DNA from: Phallusia mammillata
Lineage: Eukaryota > Chordata > Ascidiacea > Phlebobranchia > Ascidiidae
NCBI GenBank assembly: GCA_003260075.1
Contig: QLIY01000716.1
Coordinates: forward strand, 21,108-85,107
DNA: 64,000 nucleotides
Reading direction: 5' to 3'
Shown here one piece after another: positions 49,412 through 61,700 of this stretch (the first letter of the stretch is position 1; the number at the start of each line of letters is the position of its first letter). The notes beneath the pieces were generated by a model, which saw nothing but the letters and a program-made list of their open reading frames with translations, was not told where the DNA came from and ran no database searches. Made by a program: the position numbers and the translations under genes.

Positions 49412-50860
49412 ATGACAGACGCAAGTATTGAATACAAAGGTCAAGTACTGGTGTACACAACAACAGGGTGTCCTCACTGTAAAGCAACAAAATCAAAATT
49501 GGATTCCCTGAATTTGCCCTATGTCAATGTTAACCTGGATGACTATCCTGAGCAAAGAGATGTTATGATTCAATTGACCAACAAGAGAACTGTACCACAG
49601 TTGTTTTTCAATGACAAACATGTAGGTGGTAATGATGATTTTCAAAAGTTGTCGCAGGCTGAGCTTGATGATCTTATTGCTTATGTACGTGACTGTGAAC
49701 TACCTGCAGGTGCACCAACGTTTGTTGAAACTAAGCTAAACGAAACTGCTGAAGACCCTTTAGGTAAACAGGATGATTTAGCAGAGCTTGTTGAAAATTT
49801 TAGCAAGCAAAGCAAAATCATTTACGACCACAGAAAGTTACTATTTAGTTCCAACCCCAAAACTTTCACCGGAGATGACTTTATCACATACATTGCACAT
49901 CAAAAACAACTTGAAAGGGAAGAGGCCAAAGAGATTGCACAAGAAATATTAAACAAAAACTTTGCAGTGCCAGCTAAAGAGACAAATAATGCATCAATTA
50001 GAGATGACAGTACACTGTATAGGCTTGTACATGATGTTCCCTCTAAGGCATTGAATGCTAACATACCATCATTTGTTTCTGTGGGTTCGGCTTCTCAAGT
50101 TTCTGTTGTGTTGAGAAAGCACATCTTAAAAATGTATGCCAAGTATTTGTCATCAGATGGACGGAGTGTTGACTATGCAGGGATAGGAAAAAGCTCTGAG
50201 TTTGAAGATTACAAGAAACTGACTGCCCAACTAGCAAGGGTACAAATTGATGGCCTTGAAAGGCATGAAATAATTGCATTTTTTGTTAATATTTACAATG
50301 CTCTTGTGATTCATGGCAATATTGAATATGGGTTCCCTGAAAATACTTGGCAAAGATACAAGTTTTTTAACAGGTGTTGCTACTTGATTGGAAGACATGC
50401 TTACAGTTTGCAAGATATTGAAAATGGAGTCTTGCGTTCGAACAGAAAAGGGGTGGGAATGCTTTCTCGGCCATTCAAGGAGTCCGATCCAAGAATTAAA
50501 AATATACTTCAGCCTCACGAGGCCCTGATTCACTTTGCATTAGTATGTGGAGCAAAAAGTTGTCCACCAATAAAAACATACACATCTGAAAACATTATTT
50601 CACAACTGAAGTTGTCTGCGTCTGCATTCCTTGAAAGTGATGACGGATGTCGTGTAGATTCAAAACAAAAACTTATAGGTTTAAGTATGATCTTTTCATG
50701 GTACAGGGAAGATTTTGGTGAAAGTGCTTATGAGGTGTTGCTTTGGGTGAAGCAGCACATGGCTGATGGAAAGAAAAAGACTGAGTTTGTTTCATTATTG
50801 GACAGCAAACACTACAAACTTGTCTACTTGACATATGATTGGGGCACCAACAAAAAATGA
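49412..50860 (+). CDS. Glutaredoxin-DEP-DUF547 fusion protein
   Basis: Single-exon frame of 482 residues beginning MTDASIEYKGQVLVYTTTG. The ATG at 49412 is chosen because the upstream part of the frame has only a TTG. Residues about 10-100 are a glutaredoxin fold with active site CPHC (usual CPYC), cis-proline TVPQLFF and the glutathione-site GGNDDF. Residues about 125-215 resemble a DEP domain (KTFTGDDFITYI to LYRLVHD). Residues about 225-440 are a DUF547 domain (HEIIAFFVNIYNALVIHG, then HFALVCGAKSCPPI). No leader or membrane segment, so cytosolic. The biochemical role is unknown; a redox-sensing link to a DUF547 catalytic or binding domain is only inference. A possible spliced 5' UTR exon ends at GAG|GTATTG (49283), with acceptor ACACAG at 49367. 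Confidence 0.88.
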   Translation: MTDASIEYKGQVLVYTTTGCPHCKATKSKLDSLNLPYVNVNLDDYPEQRDVMIQLTNKRTVPQLFFNDKHVGGNDDFQKLSQAELDDLIAYVRDCELPAGAPTFVETKLNETAEDPLGKQDDLAELVENFSKQSKIIYDHRKLLFSSNPKTFTGDDFITYIAHQKQLEREEAKEIAQEILNKNFAVPAKETNNASIRDDSTLYRLVHDVPSKALNANIPSFVSVGSASQVSVVLRKHILKMYAKYLSSDGRSVDYAGIGKSSEFEDYKKLTAQLARVQIDGLERHEIIAFFVNIYNALVIHGNIEYGFPENTWQRYKFFNRCCYLIGRHAYSLQDIENGVLRSNRKGVGMLSRPFKESDPRIKNILQPHEALIHFALVCGAKSCPPIKTYTSENIISQLKLSASAFLESDDGCRVDSKQKLIGLSMIFSWYREDFGESAYEVLLWVKQHMADGKKKTEFVSLLDSKHYKLVYLTYDWGTNKK

Positions 50861-51369
50861 AAACATAGTTCTTATTGTTTTGTAAAAAGTGTAAAAGATG
50901 TTATGTATCCTAATTGTATGTTACATATTTTATGATTTTAAAAGTGTAAAAATCTTGTGTAATATATAAAAACAGTGGTAAGCTATGTTTTTTAATTAAT
51001 GTGCAATGTTCAAAAGTATTAGAAACAGCTAGAAAATCCAACAATGTGAAGCAGCAAAGTTATAAGATGTTAGGACAAATCACATTTGAGAAACAGCTTT
51101 GTACATTTAAACCGCCTCTCAAACTTTTATAGAATGATTTTATATTATAAAAATGTCTGATTGCGTTTCTGATTTGGTAGTTACACAGTATTTATTGGGG
51201 AAATACATATTGCATACAATTAACTATTGCAAGTATTGCACATATTTAATGTTACTAAAAATTTTGTTTCATTATTTTGCATAACATGTGTTTATATTAC
51301 TAAATTTCAGATTTGTGTAAAGTTTCTTAATTTTTCTTTTCCAAAATCTGACTTAAAAAATACACTGTC

Positions 51370-54335
51370 ATGGAGCAAATTTATGCTTGGCTGATTTCTC
51401 AACATGTTCATGTTCCGAAAGACTGGCTTTCTGCTTGTTTAGAATGGTTACAAGGTGAAAGTCAGGTGATATAGTCTAATCAATCCATTTATTCTTGTGT
51501 TTCTTACATTAAACAAAATCAGCTGACAATAAATAATTGCATTAAATTTGTTTTTTACGTAACTGTTTTCTAATACAGTTCATGTTTATTTACAACTTTT
51601 GATTTTAATAAATCGAAAGGTAAAAATTTACATTATTGATGAAAAACATGGTGTTTCTTAAATAAAAATGTTAACATTTTTGGTCCATTGCTCTATGTTT
51701 CCCAGGTTTATCATTAAAATTTTTACTCCACAATTTTTAAGATTATATTTTACTTGTTAGTTTGTAATGCAATTCCCACCCATCATAGATTCATAAAATT
51801 TTTAGTGTGACATTTTTAGCTCTTTGTGTTTGTAGGGAGGAAACATCCAAAGTCAGCATTTGCGCCAGCAAGTGATGGAACAGTGGTTGCTCACAGATCT
51901 GCAGGAAATAGGGGTGGAACGGCTTCCACAAAGAGTGATGGATAAAAAATATACTCTGAATGGAATGTATATAATTTACAAATACATACATATGATATGA
52001 CAAATACAGGAACCTTGAATTTTGTACTTGAAGGTTCTGTCTTCAAATTAATTCTATTGTGGATGTTTCTCAGCCACTATATGGTCAGCTATTGCAGATA
52101 CAAAACAGGGATAATCCAAATTCAAGGGTTTCAGCTGAGACCCAAGTTACTCAAAAGGTGTGCACTTACATTTAAATATTTGTGTTTCGAAACCTTAACA
52201 GTACTTTTTTTCCCAGCCTTGGGAGGCCAAACCAACCAGAATGCTCAAAATGACTTTGACAGATGGTGTTAATGAAGTGTGTGGAATGGAATACAGGAAC
52301 ATTTCATGTCTAAATGATAGACTTCCTCCTGGTACAAAAGTTAGTGTTGTGTTTTGCAAAGGGGGGGGGGACACTTACATTTAAATATTTGTGTTTCGAA
52401 ACCTTAACAGTATTTATTTTTTTCCCAGCCATGGGAGGCCAAACCAACCAGAATGCTCAAAATGGCTTTGACAGATGGTGTTAATGAAGTGTGTGGAATG
52501 GAATACAGAAACATTTCATGTCTCAATGATAGACTTCCTCCTGGTACAAAAGTTAGTGTTGTGTTTTGCAAAGTTATATTGTAGAAAATACTATTTTGTA
52601 AACAACATATAAACACTTTTTTGGGAAAAAATATGTCCTGATTTACTTTCACTCCCCAAAAAAGCAGATCTGAAAAAAAAATGAATATAATATATCCCAA
52701 CAAGAAAACGATTTGAACTTTACAGATAAGAATTAAGGGACCAGTCACCTGCAGAAAGGGTATGCTAATGCTTGCCAATAGCAATGTCCAATTACTGGGC
52801 GGTGAGGTCGAAGATTTAATGCAAAGAAATTCAAAAGAAGCAATATTGTGCAGAGCGTTTAATCAACAGGTAGACACATTGGATCTTTATTCTTTAACAA
52901 AACATAACCAGTATGGTGAATAACTTTTCAGCCGCCTGAAAGACAACCAAACCCCCCACCAGAATCTGATCACAACCAGCCAAATTTGGGTACGGTCGTT
53001 TTTCCATTGAAACACATTTCAGTTCTGATTAGAAAATCTTTTAGATTTGCCTGATGAGGTGATTAGTCAGCTTATGGATGAATCTGTCGATTCTGGTTTT
53101 CAAACAGGCACTATTAATTCACACAACACTAATACTGCAGCTTCAAACCCAACTTTGAATAACCCCAATGATTTTGAGGATGACCTAAATGATGATGATA
53201 TTTTAATGGAAATGAATAGAATCGAATCGCAGCAAGTAAGCTGAAACTGCTTCAGTCGCAGAACATGATACCAAGTTGTTTATTTCGCAGGGGAGTAATC
53301 AGGTATCGCGCCAAAGCCCAGTATTAACGACACGAAGTGTTAATACTCAACTTACGCACAGTACTTCAAGTCGTAAACCACAAGTAGTTGATGCTGGCGT
53401 TCTTATGGAAAACGTGCAAAATGCTTTACCAGGTATGGTGATTAATCCTGTGCGTTGCTGGTAGGTTAAGTTTATCATTCTGTTTTTGATTATCAGTAAA
53501 AAAGGAAGGTGCTGCAAATAGACCTGCGAGGAATACTTCAACATCATCGAAGCAACTCTCTATCAAGGACGCTTTCAATCAGAAGGGGGGGGGGAGGTAG
53601 GTTAAGTTTATCATTCTGTTTTTGATTATCAGTAACAAAGGAAGGTGCTGCAAATAGACCTTCGAGGATCAGTTCAACATCATCGAAGCAACTCTCTATC
53701 AAGGACGCTTTCAATCAGAACTTTAAGCCACTTTCAGCCGAACTGGCAAAATACACCAACGGCGAAGCAGGGCGTGGCAAAAGCAAGGATAGTTCTGCAT
53801 CGAAACCAGTTGTTGCCGCAACTCGTATTAAAAAGGAAAGACAAATTACAGAGGAACCTAAACCACACGATGACATAAAACACGAGGCATGCCCGACCCT
53901 ATTTTCTAGGGTACAAAGCCGCGCCGAACCCTTAAATAATGCATGTTCATCAGCTGATGGTTATGACATGGAAAATTACGATGATGATGATGATCTTTTA
54001 GCATTTGCAAGTTGTGTAGAAGAAAGTTCACAAGCCAAAGCACCCACTTATATTTGCCAATTAAAGGCATCGCCACATAAGGTAAGGCTTCCCGTATTAA
54101 GTTCTGTAATGATTTATAACGTTGTCGGCATATTTGCGGGTCGGGGGGGGGGTCAAAGCGCCCACTTATATTTGCCAATTAATGGCATCGCCACATAAGG
54201 TAAGGCTTCCCATATTAAGTTCTGTAATGATTTATAACGTTGTCGGCATATTTGCGGGTCATATGCGGACATTTTCAATGAGTTAATTAATCATACTCTT
54301 TAAGCGGTGCTGCATTGTAATTTGCCGAAAGCAAT

Positions 54336-54389
<54 letters not shown>

Positions 54390-55823
54390 AAAAACTTTAG
54401 ATTGTTCACATCTTCGGCTGGTATAACGAACAAGTTGTATTTGAAAACCGTATTTGAAGTGCGTTTTTTCACCAAATTTTATGTTTACAATTTTAACAAT
54501 TTGTCAGCGTTTTTTCACCAAATTTTATGTTTACAATTTTAACAATTTGTCAGCATTAAGCGTTAAAGATGCAGTTTCCGTAAGGGGGGGGGGGCAATTT
54601 TTTTTTTCTTCTTTGTTTGGCGGTTAGGTTTTCAACGTAAATGAAGCTAAATGAATAAGGCCTAAATCGACAAAAACTTTAGATTGGTTCACATCTTTGG
54701 CTGGTATAACGAACAAGTTGTATTTGAAAACCGTATTTAAAGTGCGTTTTTTCACCAAATTTTATGATTACAATTTTAACAATTTGTCAGCATCAAAATC
54801 TAAGCGTTAAAGATGCAGTTTCCGTAAGAATTTTTGACCTTTCAAACGAGGCATGGTATCAAAATATTGTTACACAGCAAAAGCAATTTTCGGCCACGGA
54901 CTGTTGTTTTAAGGTACCCGGGCGACTGTCCGTAAAAGCGTTTATCGTGACCTTGATGTCGAAGCTGCAAGGTGACACCAACAGCGGATGGAGGCTAAAA
55001 GCCAAAATATGCGATGGCACTGGAACACTGGACGTTCAGTTTAGCGACGCCGTTCTTACCCAGCTAATCGGTTTTAAGGCTCAACAGGTACATGCCATTG
55101 CGATTTAAATGTTGTAGTACGATTTGACACAACAAACTTGACAATACGCTGACATACAACAAACTATGCAGTATGAAGTCGATGTACTGAACCGCATTCT
55201 TTTAAAGCGATGAGGTAATTTGGTATTTTATGAGATGGTGGATTGTGTGTGTAATGGAAGCCAAATTAAAAAGGTTCATTAATTTTTCATCAAGCAATAT
55301 TATTGCTGTAAAAGGGGGGGGGGGTACATACAACAAACTATGCAGTACGAAGTCGATATACTAAACCGCATTCTTTTAAAGCGATGAGGTCATTTGGTAT
55401 TTTATGAGATGGTGGATTGTGTGTGTAATGGAAGCCAAGTTAAAAAGGTTCATTAATTTTTCATCAAGCAATATTATTGCTGTAAAATATAAAAAAATGG
55501 CACGCAAAAAGCATTAATATCAATTTCTGCTGCAAAATTAATAACATTTCGTGTTCGACAATTTCTTGGCTATTTTTTTTTTACAGCAATAATACAATTT
55601 CTTGGCTATAGCTATTTTTTTGCAGGCCGACGAAATTAAACGACGTGGTGAAGCGACAGAGCTCGGTCATCTTCGCACAGGAATGAGGGTTTGTCGAGAT
55701 ACGATCATAGGCATGTGTAAGATAATGACAGTTGATATGGGCGGTGACCTTCCCACTGTGACAGCCCTAACAGATGCCACTGACAAATATTGGACAGATC
55801 TTCAAAACAGAACAAGTGCCTAA
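51370..55823 (+). CDS. RMI1: RecQ-mediated genome instability protein 1 (RMI1)
   Basis: Scaffold of the BLM-TOP3A-RMI complex, which dissolves double Holliday junctions (family knowledge). Exons: 51370-51465, 51836-51966, 52034-52157, 52217-52339 (or its allele copy 52429-52551), 52726-52869, 52932-52989, 53045-53235, 53291-53432, 53633-54081 (partial copy 53497-53584), 54791-55087 and 55626-55823. Together they make 650 residues in frame. The N-terminal three-helix part contains WLSACLEWLQ and QVMEQWLLTDL. The OB-fold that binds TOP3 follows (NSIVDVSQPLYGQ, PWEAKPTRMLKMTLTDG, NVQLLGGEVEDL). An acidic, disordered middle contains DDLNDDDILMEM. The C-terminal OB-fold that pairs with RMI2 contains LSVKAFIVTL and LDVQFSDAVLTQLIGF. 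Three G-run duplications must be collapsed. Confidence 0.94.
52158..52571. repeat. Duplicated RMI1 exon around a G10 run (52361-52370)
   Basis: Both 123-base exon versions (52217-52339 and 52429-52551) are intact and in phase, differing at a few positions including ACT/GCT (Thr/Ala). Only one belongs in the transcript. Confidence 0.9.
53462..53722. repeat. Duplicated RMI1 exon start around a G10 run (53585-53594)
   Basis: 53462-53584 and 53595-53722 are allelic. Several amino-acid changes (for example RPARNTSTSS against RPSRISSTSS) lie in the disordered linker. Confidence 0.9.
54048..54250. repeat. Duplicated RMI1 exon end around a G10 run (54143-54152)
   Basis: The last 45 bases of the exon ending 54081 and its donor site are repeated at 54153-54250. 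Confidence 0.88.
54338..54388. repeat. 51-base G tract
   Basis: Uninterrupted run of 51 G in an RMI1 intron. Its length equals five ten-base runs plus one native G, consistent with several consecutive empty joins rather than a natural tract. Confidence 0.8.
54391..54840. repeat. Multiple copies of RMI1 intron/exon edge around a G run (54584-54594)
   Basis: AACAAGTTGTATTTGAAAAC and following bases occur at about 54428 and 54713. A 47-base piece ending AACAATTTGTCAGC is also tandem within the first copy. The true exon start is 54791. Confidence 0.82.
55142..55490. repeat. Duplicated RMI1 intron segment around a G run (55314-55324)
   Basis: ACATACAACAAACTATGCAG and about 160 bases are repeated with four or five differences. 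Confidence 0.87.
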
Positions 55824-57454
55824 AACGTATACCTGCCATCTTGGCCTGTTTCTGCTGCTTTTTATTTTTGATACGACACCTTCTTTTTCATGTTAAGGTT
55901 ATCACTGCCACTTTTATATTTCGTACAAAGATAAAAAAAAATTATTGCCTCATATGTGAGTGATAATGAGTTTAGGAGTTGTATCAGAAGCACGTGACTT
56001 CTGGTTCAAAGCGACGGTTTTCGAGCTTTTCCAAAATGTTAAACCTTTCTTACCTTTGCACCAGTTTGATGACATGTCAAGCTTCTCTCAAACAAAACGG
56101 AACCTTTGGAAATAATTTGCTTGTTTTTATATTTCCAATTTGAAAGACAATTGGGCAATTTCACTATCGCGGAAATACATCCCCCTGCTTTCGGCGGTGA
56201 CCCGAATGTTCAACTTAAATTAATTTCCATATTGTGGCGAGGCAATTTCTCAATTTTTTTTAAACCTTAATTGTTGCAATGTTACAGAGCAAATGGCCAA
56301 ATAGCAATCGCTTACTGCAAGAACGTATATGAGACCGATCCGAATGTCCAATAATTTACGGTACTTGGTTATCAAACGGCTTTGGGAACCACTGTAGTAC
56401 ACGATCCAACCAAATCAAACGACGGCCCTCTTTTGGGGGTTGTGAAGCACTGTCATAAAGCGACAGACACAGCAAACCACTTGTAACCATGACTTAACAA
56501 AACGAATACGCATTACCGCTACCCGCCAGAATTGAAGCTTTGTTCGGCGTCTCGTTATTGTCAATACGTCATACCTTGGCCACGAACAATCGCTATTTAT
56601 ACACAAAAGGACATTTCTCGATCGCTGACACATAGCTGCCATTACCCGACGTATTAAATGCTTTTGGTATGTGCCTGCCAAGGAGGTTTGCGACACAGGT
56701 ATTTGGTCACTTTTTGTACACGCGTTGCCAGCGCAGACATGCATGACGTAACTCCTACCCAATTTTAGTGGCCTTGGGAAAAAAACGGAACTGACGGATA
56801 CGTTTCAAATTTTACACTGACCAGCACGTAGCGTGCACACTTGGAATGTTTCATACAGCCATACACGCTCAGTTTAACGGTCTAGTTATGAAAATTTGTG
56901 GGCTTGAATTTTGTGGCACTATAGCTACGACACGCTTACAACTCTACATTGTAACTGACGTTTTGCCGCATTCCCCTCAAGAGTATATCGAGTTATTTGG
57001 GAGGCCGAAGACTGACTGTGATTAAAAAACATTTATTTACTTGGGAGCACAGATGAAGCGCAGTAAAATAAAGCTTTGTTTCACCCAAAAAGTAATCATA
57101 AACTAGAAGGGTGGCTTAGCACATATTGCCCTTGCATATATACACTATAACCTATTTTAAAACATTGATATATTTCCTATGCTTATTTTATATTGGGTCC
57201 CATACCATCCACTATCTTTTATAACCTTAGTTGTTTCTGCAAGCAGAAGCTCATGGGTCCCCACACATGCAAAGTTGTAGATAATGCATTTCAAGAGATA
57301 ACCATGTGAAAGTTTGGTGTTGTAAGGTAAACGCAGTGATCGGCACTGGGCTTAAATAATAATACTATGTAAAAACATAACATTTGAGTATGTTTAATAA
57401 ACTTTGCAAAATTTCATATAATTAGAATGTTTTTTAAAAGTTCATTTATTTTAG
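55824..57454. other. Intergenic, no gene recognised
   Basis: 3' flank of RMI1. A hAT right end (GGGAACCACTG, about 56384-56394) is visible. Open frames here are short and lack any recognised motif. Confidence 0.4.
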
Positions 57455-58245
57455 GGGGCTAGTTGAGTAAATGTTGGGGCTAAAGGTAAAACACATCAAC
57501 TGAAACCTACAAATAGCATAGTCCACATACTACCCCAAATTTTATCCAATCCCGACACTGTTTAAAAAACTGACCCATTGTAGGGGACTAGTGGGGTAAC
57601 TAATGGGGTCAGACACTCAAACTAAAAAAATATGAAATCTCAATGACTCAATCAATAGTACTGCAAAATTTCAGCCCAATCCGCCAATGTTTAAAATTTC
57701 GACCACTAGAGGTGTTTTGAGCGACAACCGTTAATGTTTCAGATGTCATAGGGCTGTTAACAACCCCCTAACTAACGTTCACCAAGCAATCCACAAAGTC
57801 ATAAAAGAGTAACATACAACTGCTTGCCCTTGTAACACTATTGAGCAACAGAAATCTTTCGTTTGTGGTGCCCAGTAACATACAAATACGTTTTACACTT
57901 TAGGGGCTTGTGGGGTAAATGTTGGGGCTACATGGTTGAACACACCAATCGACATCTATAAATGGCATACTCTACAAGCTATCCAAATTTCAGCCAATTC
58001 TGACACTGTTTAAAAACTCACCCATTTTAGGGGGCTAGCGGGGTAAATACTGGGGTTATCAACAAAAACAAAGTGGGATGCACATCTACATAACTATATC
58101 TACCATCTGTGTAAATTTCAGCCAAATCCATCAAACATTTGATGGAAAAACGAGTCGGACAAACTTTGGGGAGAAGAAAAAAACAAAAAATCAATTTGAA
58201 TAAAATCAGTATGTGTCCCCTTCAGGGAAGGGGACCCATAAATAA
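57455..58245. repeat. Degenerate repeat block with recurring GGGGCTAGTGGGGTAA units
   Basis: Four copies of a GGGGCTAGTGGGGTAAATGTTGG-like word (cut to core: CTAGTGGGGTAA) start near 57460, 57585, 57905 and 58034. Each is followed about 60-90 bases later by TTTCAGCCAAT(C)- or ACACTGTTTAAAAA-like words. The block closes with CTTCAGGGAAGGGGACCCAT (about 58221-58240), which also occurs beside the N gap at 3.27 kb. The element type is unknown. Confidence 0.6.
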
Positions 58246-58706
58246 GACGCTTTTATAGAAGGGCTAATAACACCTGCTGTAACCGGGAAAACAAACAAAC
58301 AAACAAACAAGAACTCTTATTTTTAACGAATAAGGTTTATTATGAAGTAAACGAGCCTGTGATCTACACTGTGATATTAGCAGCAGTAAAAGCACAAAAA
58401 CAGTAAGCAGCAAATGATCGTATCTCGTACAAAAAGTTCTGTATAAAAGTTGCGCTTCGTTTGTACAGTACAAATATTTTACATTGACATCTTTCGGATA
58501 TAACTCTATGATAAGAACTCATATATAACATTTATCTATTTACAGAATTAAAACTAGACAATACAGATTAAAACAAAGACAGAGCATGCTTCTCAAAAGT
58601 GTCTGGCAAACATATTTCTGCAATATTATTTTGAAGTTGAATGATCTGTGGTTTGTATGATTGGACAAAGTTTCCGCGGAAAAATAGTCGACTTTGGTGT
58701 AGGTTT

Positions 58707-61700
58707 TTACATGCTGTCTTCGGAATTTTGCCTGGCGGCTTTCACCAGAAGCTCGACAATCGCTGGAAGCTGGGCCAACTTTACTTTTACGTAATCTGGG
58801 AGCCGGGTGGTTTTCCCGAATCTGCGTGAAAACAAGCGGATGTTACAGTAAGGTTTTGCAAAACTCAAAAACCCTTGCTGGGAAATTACACAACTCTTCT
58901 TACTTGCATGTGTTTATCTGCAGTGGGTCAAACGACTAAGCACATTTTTTAGAAGGGCAGTTTAGTCATACTTTTGTAGAAAAGTTCTTTTAGAAAAGAG
59001 TTTTGGCGCAGGGACTACGCATTTCAAGTTGTCTACAGTTTTACACAGGTCGCCAGATCGTAATTGAACAAAGAATTAGATTGCTATGCATATGCACGAG
59101 ATTGAGATAGTAAGTTCTATAGGATCCTATTTGAAAAGCTACCTATCATGTGGATCTAAGGAGAACATTTTTAACTGGCGAGTATTTTTTTAAACAAACT
59201 TACGTTTCGCGTCTCCCATCGGCGCCGACGAACACGACAGAGGTAGCCGATGACTGTACGAGTATCTGCGACTGATCAAAGTAAACCACCCATATATCAC
59301 CAGTGGATAGGTGGCATGCTCGGCCAACTCCGGGAATCTTTACTGCCTTGGTGACTTGGGAGTCGTCCACGATCGGCATAAAATGACTCCGCTTTTGCGT
59401 GTCTGAGAACAAGTGTTTTATTAATTTCGCGAAAAAGATTAAACTCAGGAACTTTTATACAATATTGGGAAGGGTAAGGTACCCTTTATGCAATAGTATT
59501 TCATTTTGAGGTGGCACAAAGTAAAAAAGATTTGCTAATGGCCCAAAATTGATCTTTGACATGGTTTGTTTTTTGTTTGGACTCAAACATTGTTACACTT
59601 GTGCATGAATACATAAGTTTTACACTGGTACTAGCCTACACTACGGTGTAAAGATCCACTGGTGAACTCATGATACAGGTGAACATTTCGACAGTTACTG
59701 AACATGTCCGTTATCGCATCAAAGAATTTTCTCACCTTTTCTATCCACGCTAATCACGCTTCTCGTTCGACTCATGGCAGTTGCACTGGAGCGGAACGAA
59801 AGGACAGATTCACTGAAGTGTATCGGAGGCACGGTGCTCGGTGACGCTGTGGCAGCGATTGAGGGACATGGGAGGCTTTCGGGGGTTCGTGGTGAAGCAC
59901 AAGATGTCGGTTGTTCCTCTCTACGCGGGGTTTTTACGGTGTTCGCGTCTTTCTTATCTTGCTTTGCGGAGGTTGAGGACGATTTGCTGTGTGTGCTGTT
60001 GGTTCCAACACCGGGTGGCCGTCTAAGAATGAAAAGGGGGTTGTAAAAGAAATGCTACAGTATAAGATACAACTACCAAATGTCAGTAAATTTGACGCAG
60101 TAGCTTTACGTCAAAACAGAAGGCAGATTTAACGCAAAAGGGCTAGAAATCCAGTTATCAGCATTTTTTTCTGCTTAAGTATACAAATTTCTACATCTTA
60201 TTAACCGACTAAAATGGTCTTTACAAACATATAGCGTACAAGAGCGTCGATAACTTTTCAGCTACAATATACTAAAGCAATACTTGATTCATTAAACCTA
60301 TCGACTTACCTTGATACAGTAATAGGAAAATGAGAATTCGACCCGTGGCCGTTTGCATCCAACACAGAGATGGCTGCTTCCACGTCAAGAGATCGTTGTC
60401 GACTCTCAATCGCATGTTGTAGCATTTCTTGTGCTTTCGACGATAGTTTCGACATTTGTTCGGACTTCGTGGCCTCGGACGCCGCGATCTCACTCAGTGT
60501 GCAGTCAAGCGTAACAAGCTTTCCACTGACGTCAGTAACTAGCGTTTTAGACTTGGTTTGGTGAACTTTGCCCCCTATTACAAAAAGTGGTAAGGATGTT
60601 TTAAACTGTTTGGCAAACTGACTGAAGCTGTACTGTTGGTACTCGCGTGTTATTTAATTTACAATATCTGTTTAGCTCAATGGCTCCCAACCGGGGAGGA
60701 ATTTACTTTAATTTTTACATGTGGTTTGTAAAAAATAGACCCCTTTGGGAATATAACCTGTGAAGTAGATAAAAGACCCAATTCTAAACGATCTTTGTAT
60801 GGTTAAGCATCTATTATGTAGTCTATTGGGGTGGAATGAAGATGTTTTTAATTGCTAAGGAATTCGTCGATGAAGGTTGGGAACCACTGGTTTAGCTTTA
60901 TCAGACAAGTTGTTGGTGCTTACCTTTGTAAAAGCAAATTTCAACATCAGCGTTTGGGTCGTTTTCCATTAACATACATTTCGCTTGAGCTGTGAAAACG
61001 GTCACCTTCGGGGTTTTCGACCGAACTAGATCAACGAACCTATGAAGAATAGATGTTATGCAATTGATCAATAGAGTTGCTGAGTGCGGTTATGTTTGAC
61101 TTACCTGGCCAAATACTTAAACTTATTAAAATATTTATCGGGCATAGTGGAGGGCGCGTACACAGTAACGCCATCTGGTGGAGATGGTGTGCGTTGGGAG
61201 AGCAGGCATCCGGTTTCGCCTTGAGTCACTTCCGGTGGGTAAATCTACGTTTCAGATAAACGTTTTTATCAATCTTTGTCAGTTTGTTTTTAGGTTTGGC
61301 GTCTATATATGGGGCTGTTGCTCACCTTCACTGATCTTCCGTTGTCGGAAACTCGCAAAACTTCGGTCACAATGTCTTTCCCTGTTTTATTGGAAATTAT
61401 TTCCAGACATACTTCGCCATCTTCAAGAATGCTAACCTACAGGACAATAAATGCACGTTCACCAATCGCTAACTGCCAATCTAGATAAACAAACCACAAA
61501 CAACTATGGACCTTACATTTTCTAACTATACTAGGTACATACCATGGAGTTTTTCGCTTTTTGACGAATCGGTCGCAATCGGTGTGAGTTGATTGTTGGC
61601 AAATTCTTATGGCTTCGACTGCCACTAGCCGAGCTTGACTGGTGTGATGAGCTGGTTGCGTGGTGACCTCTGTCCAAGTTCGGCTTGGGCGGTTTATGCT

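Noticed and set aside
56415-56762. 115-codon minus-strand frame downstream of RMI1
   Set aside because: No motif or splice support, and a hAT terminus lies nearby; treated as chance.
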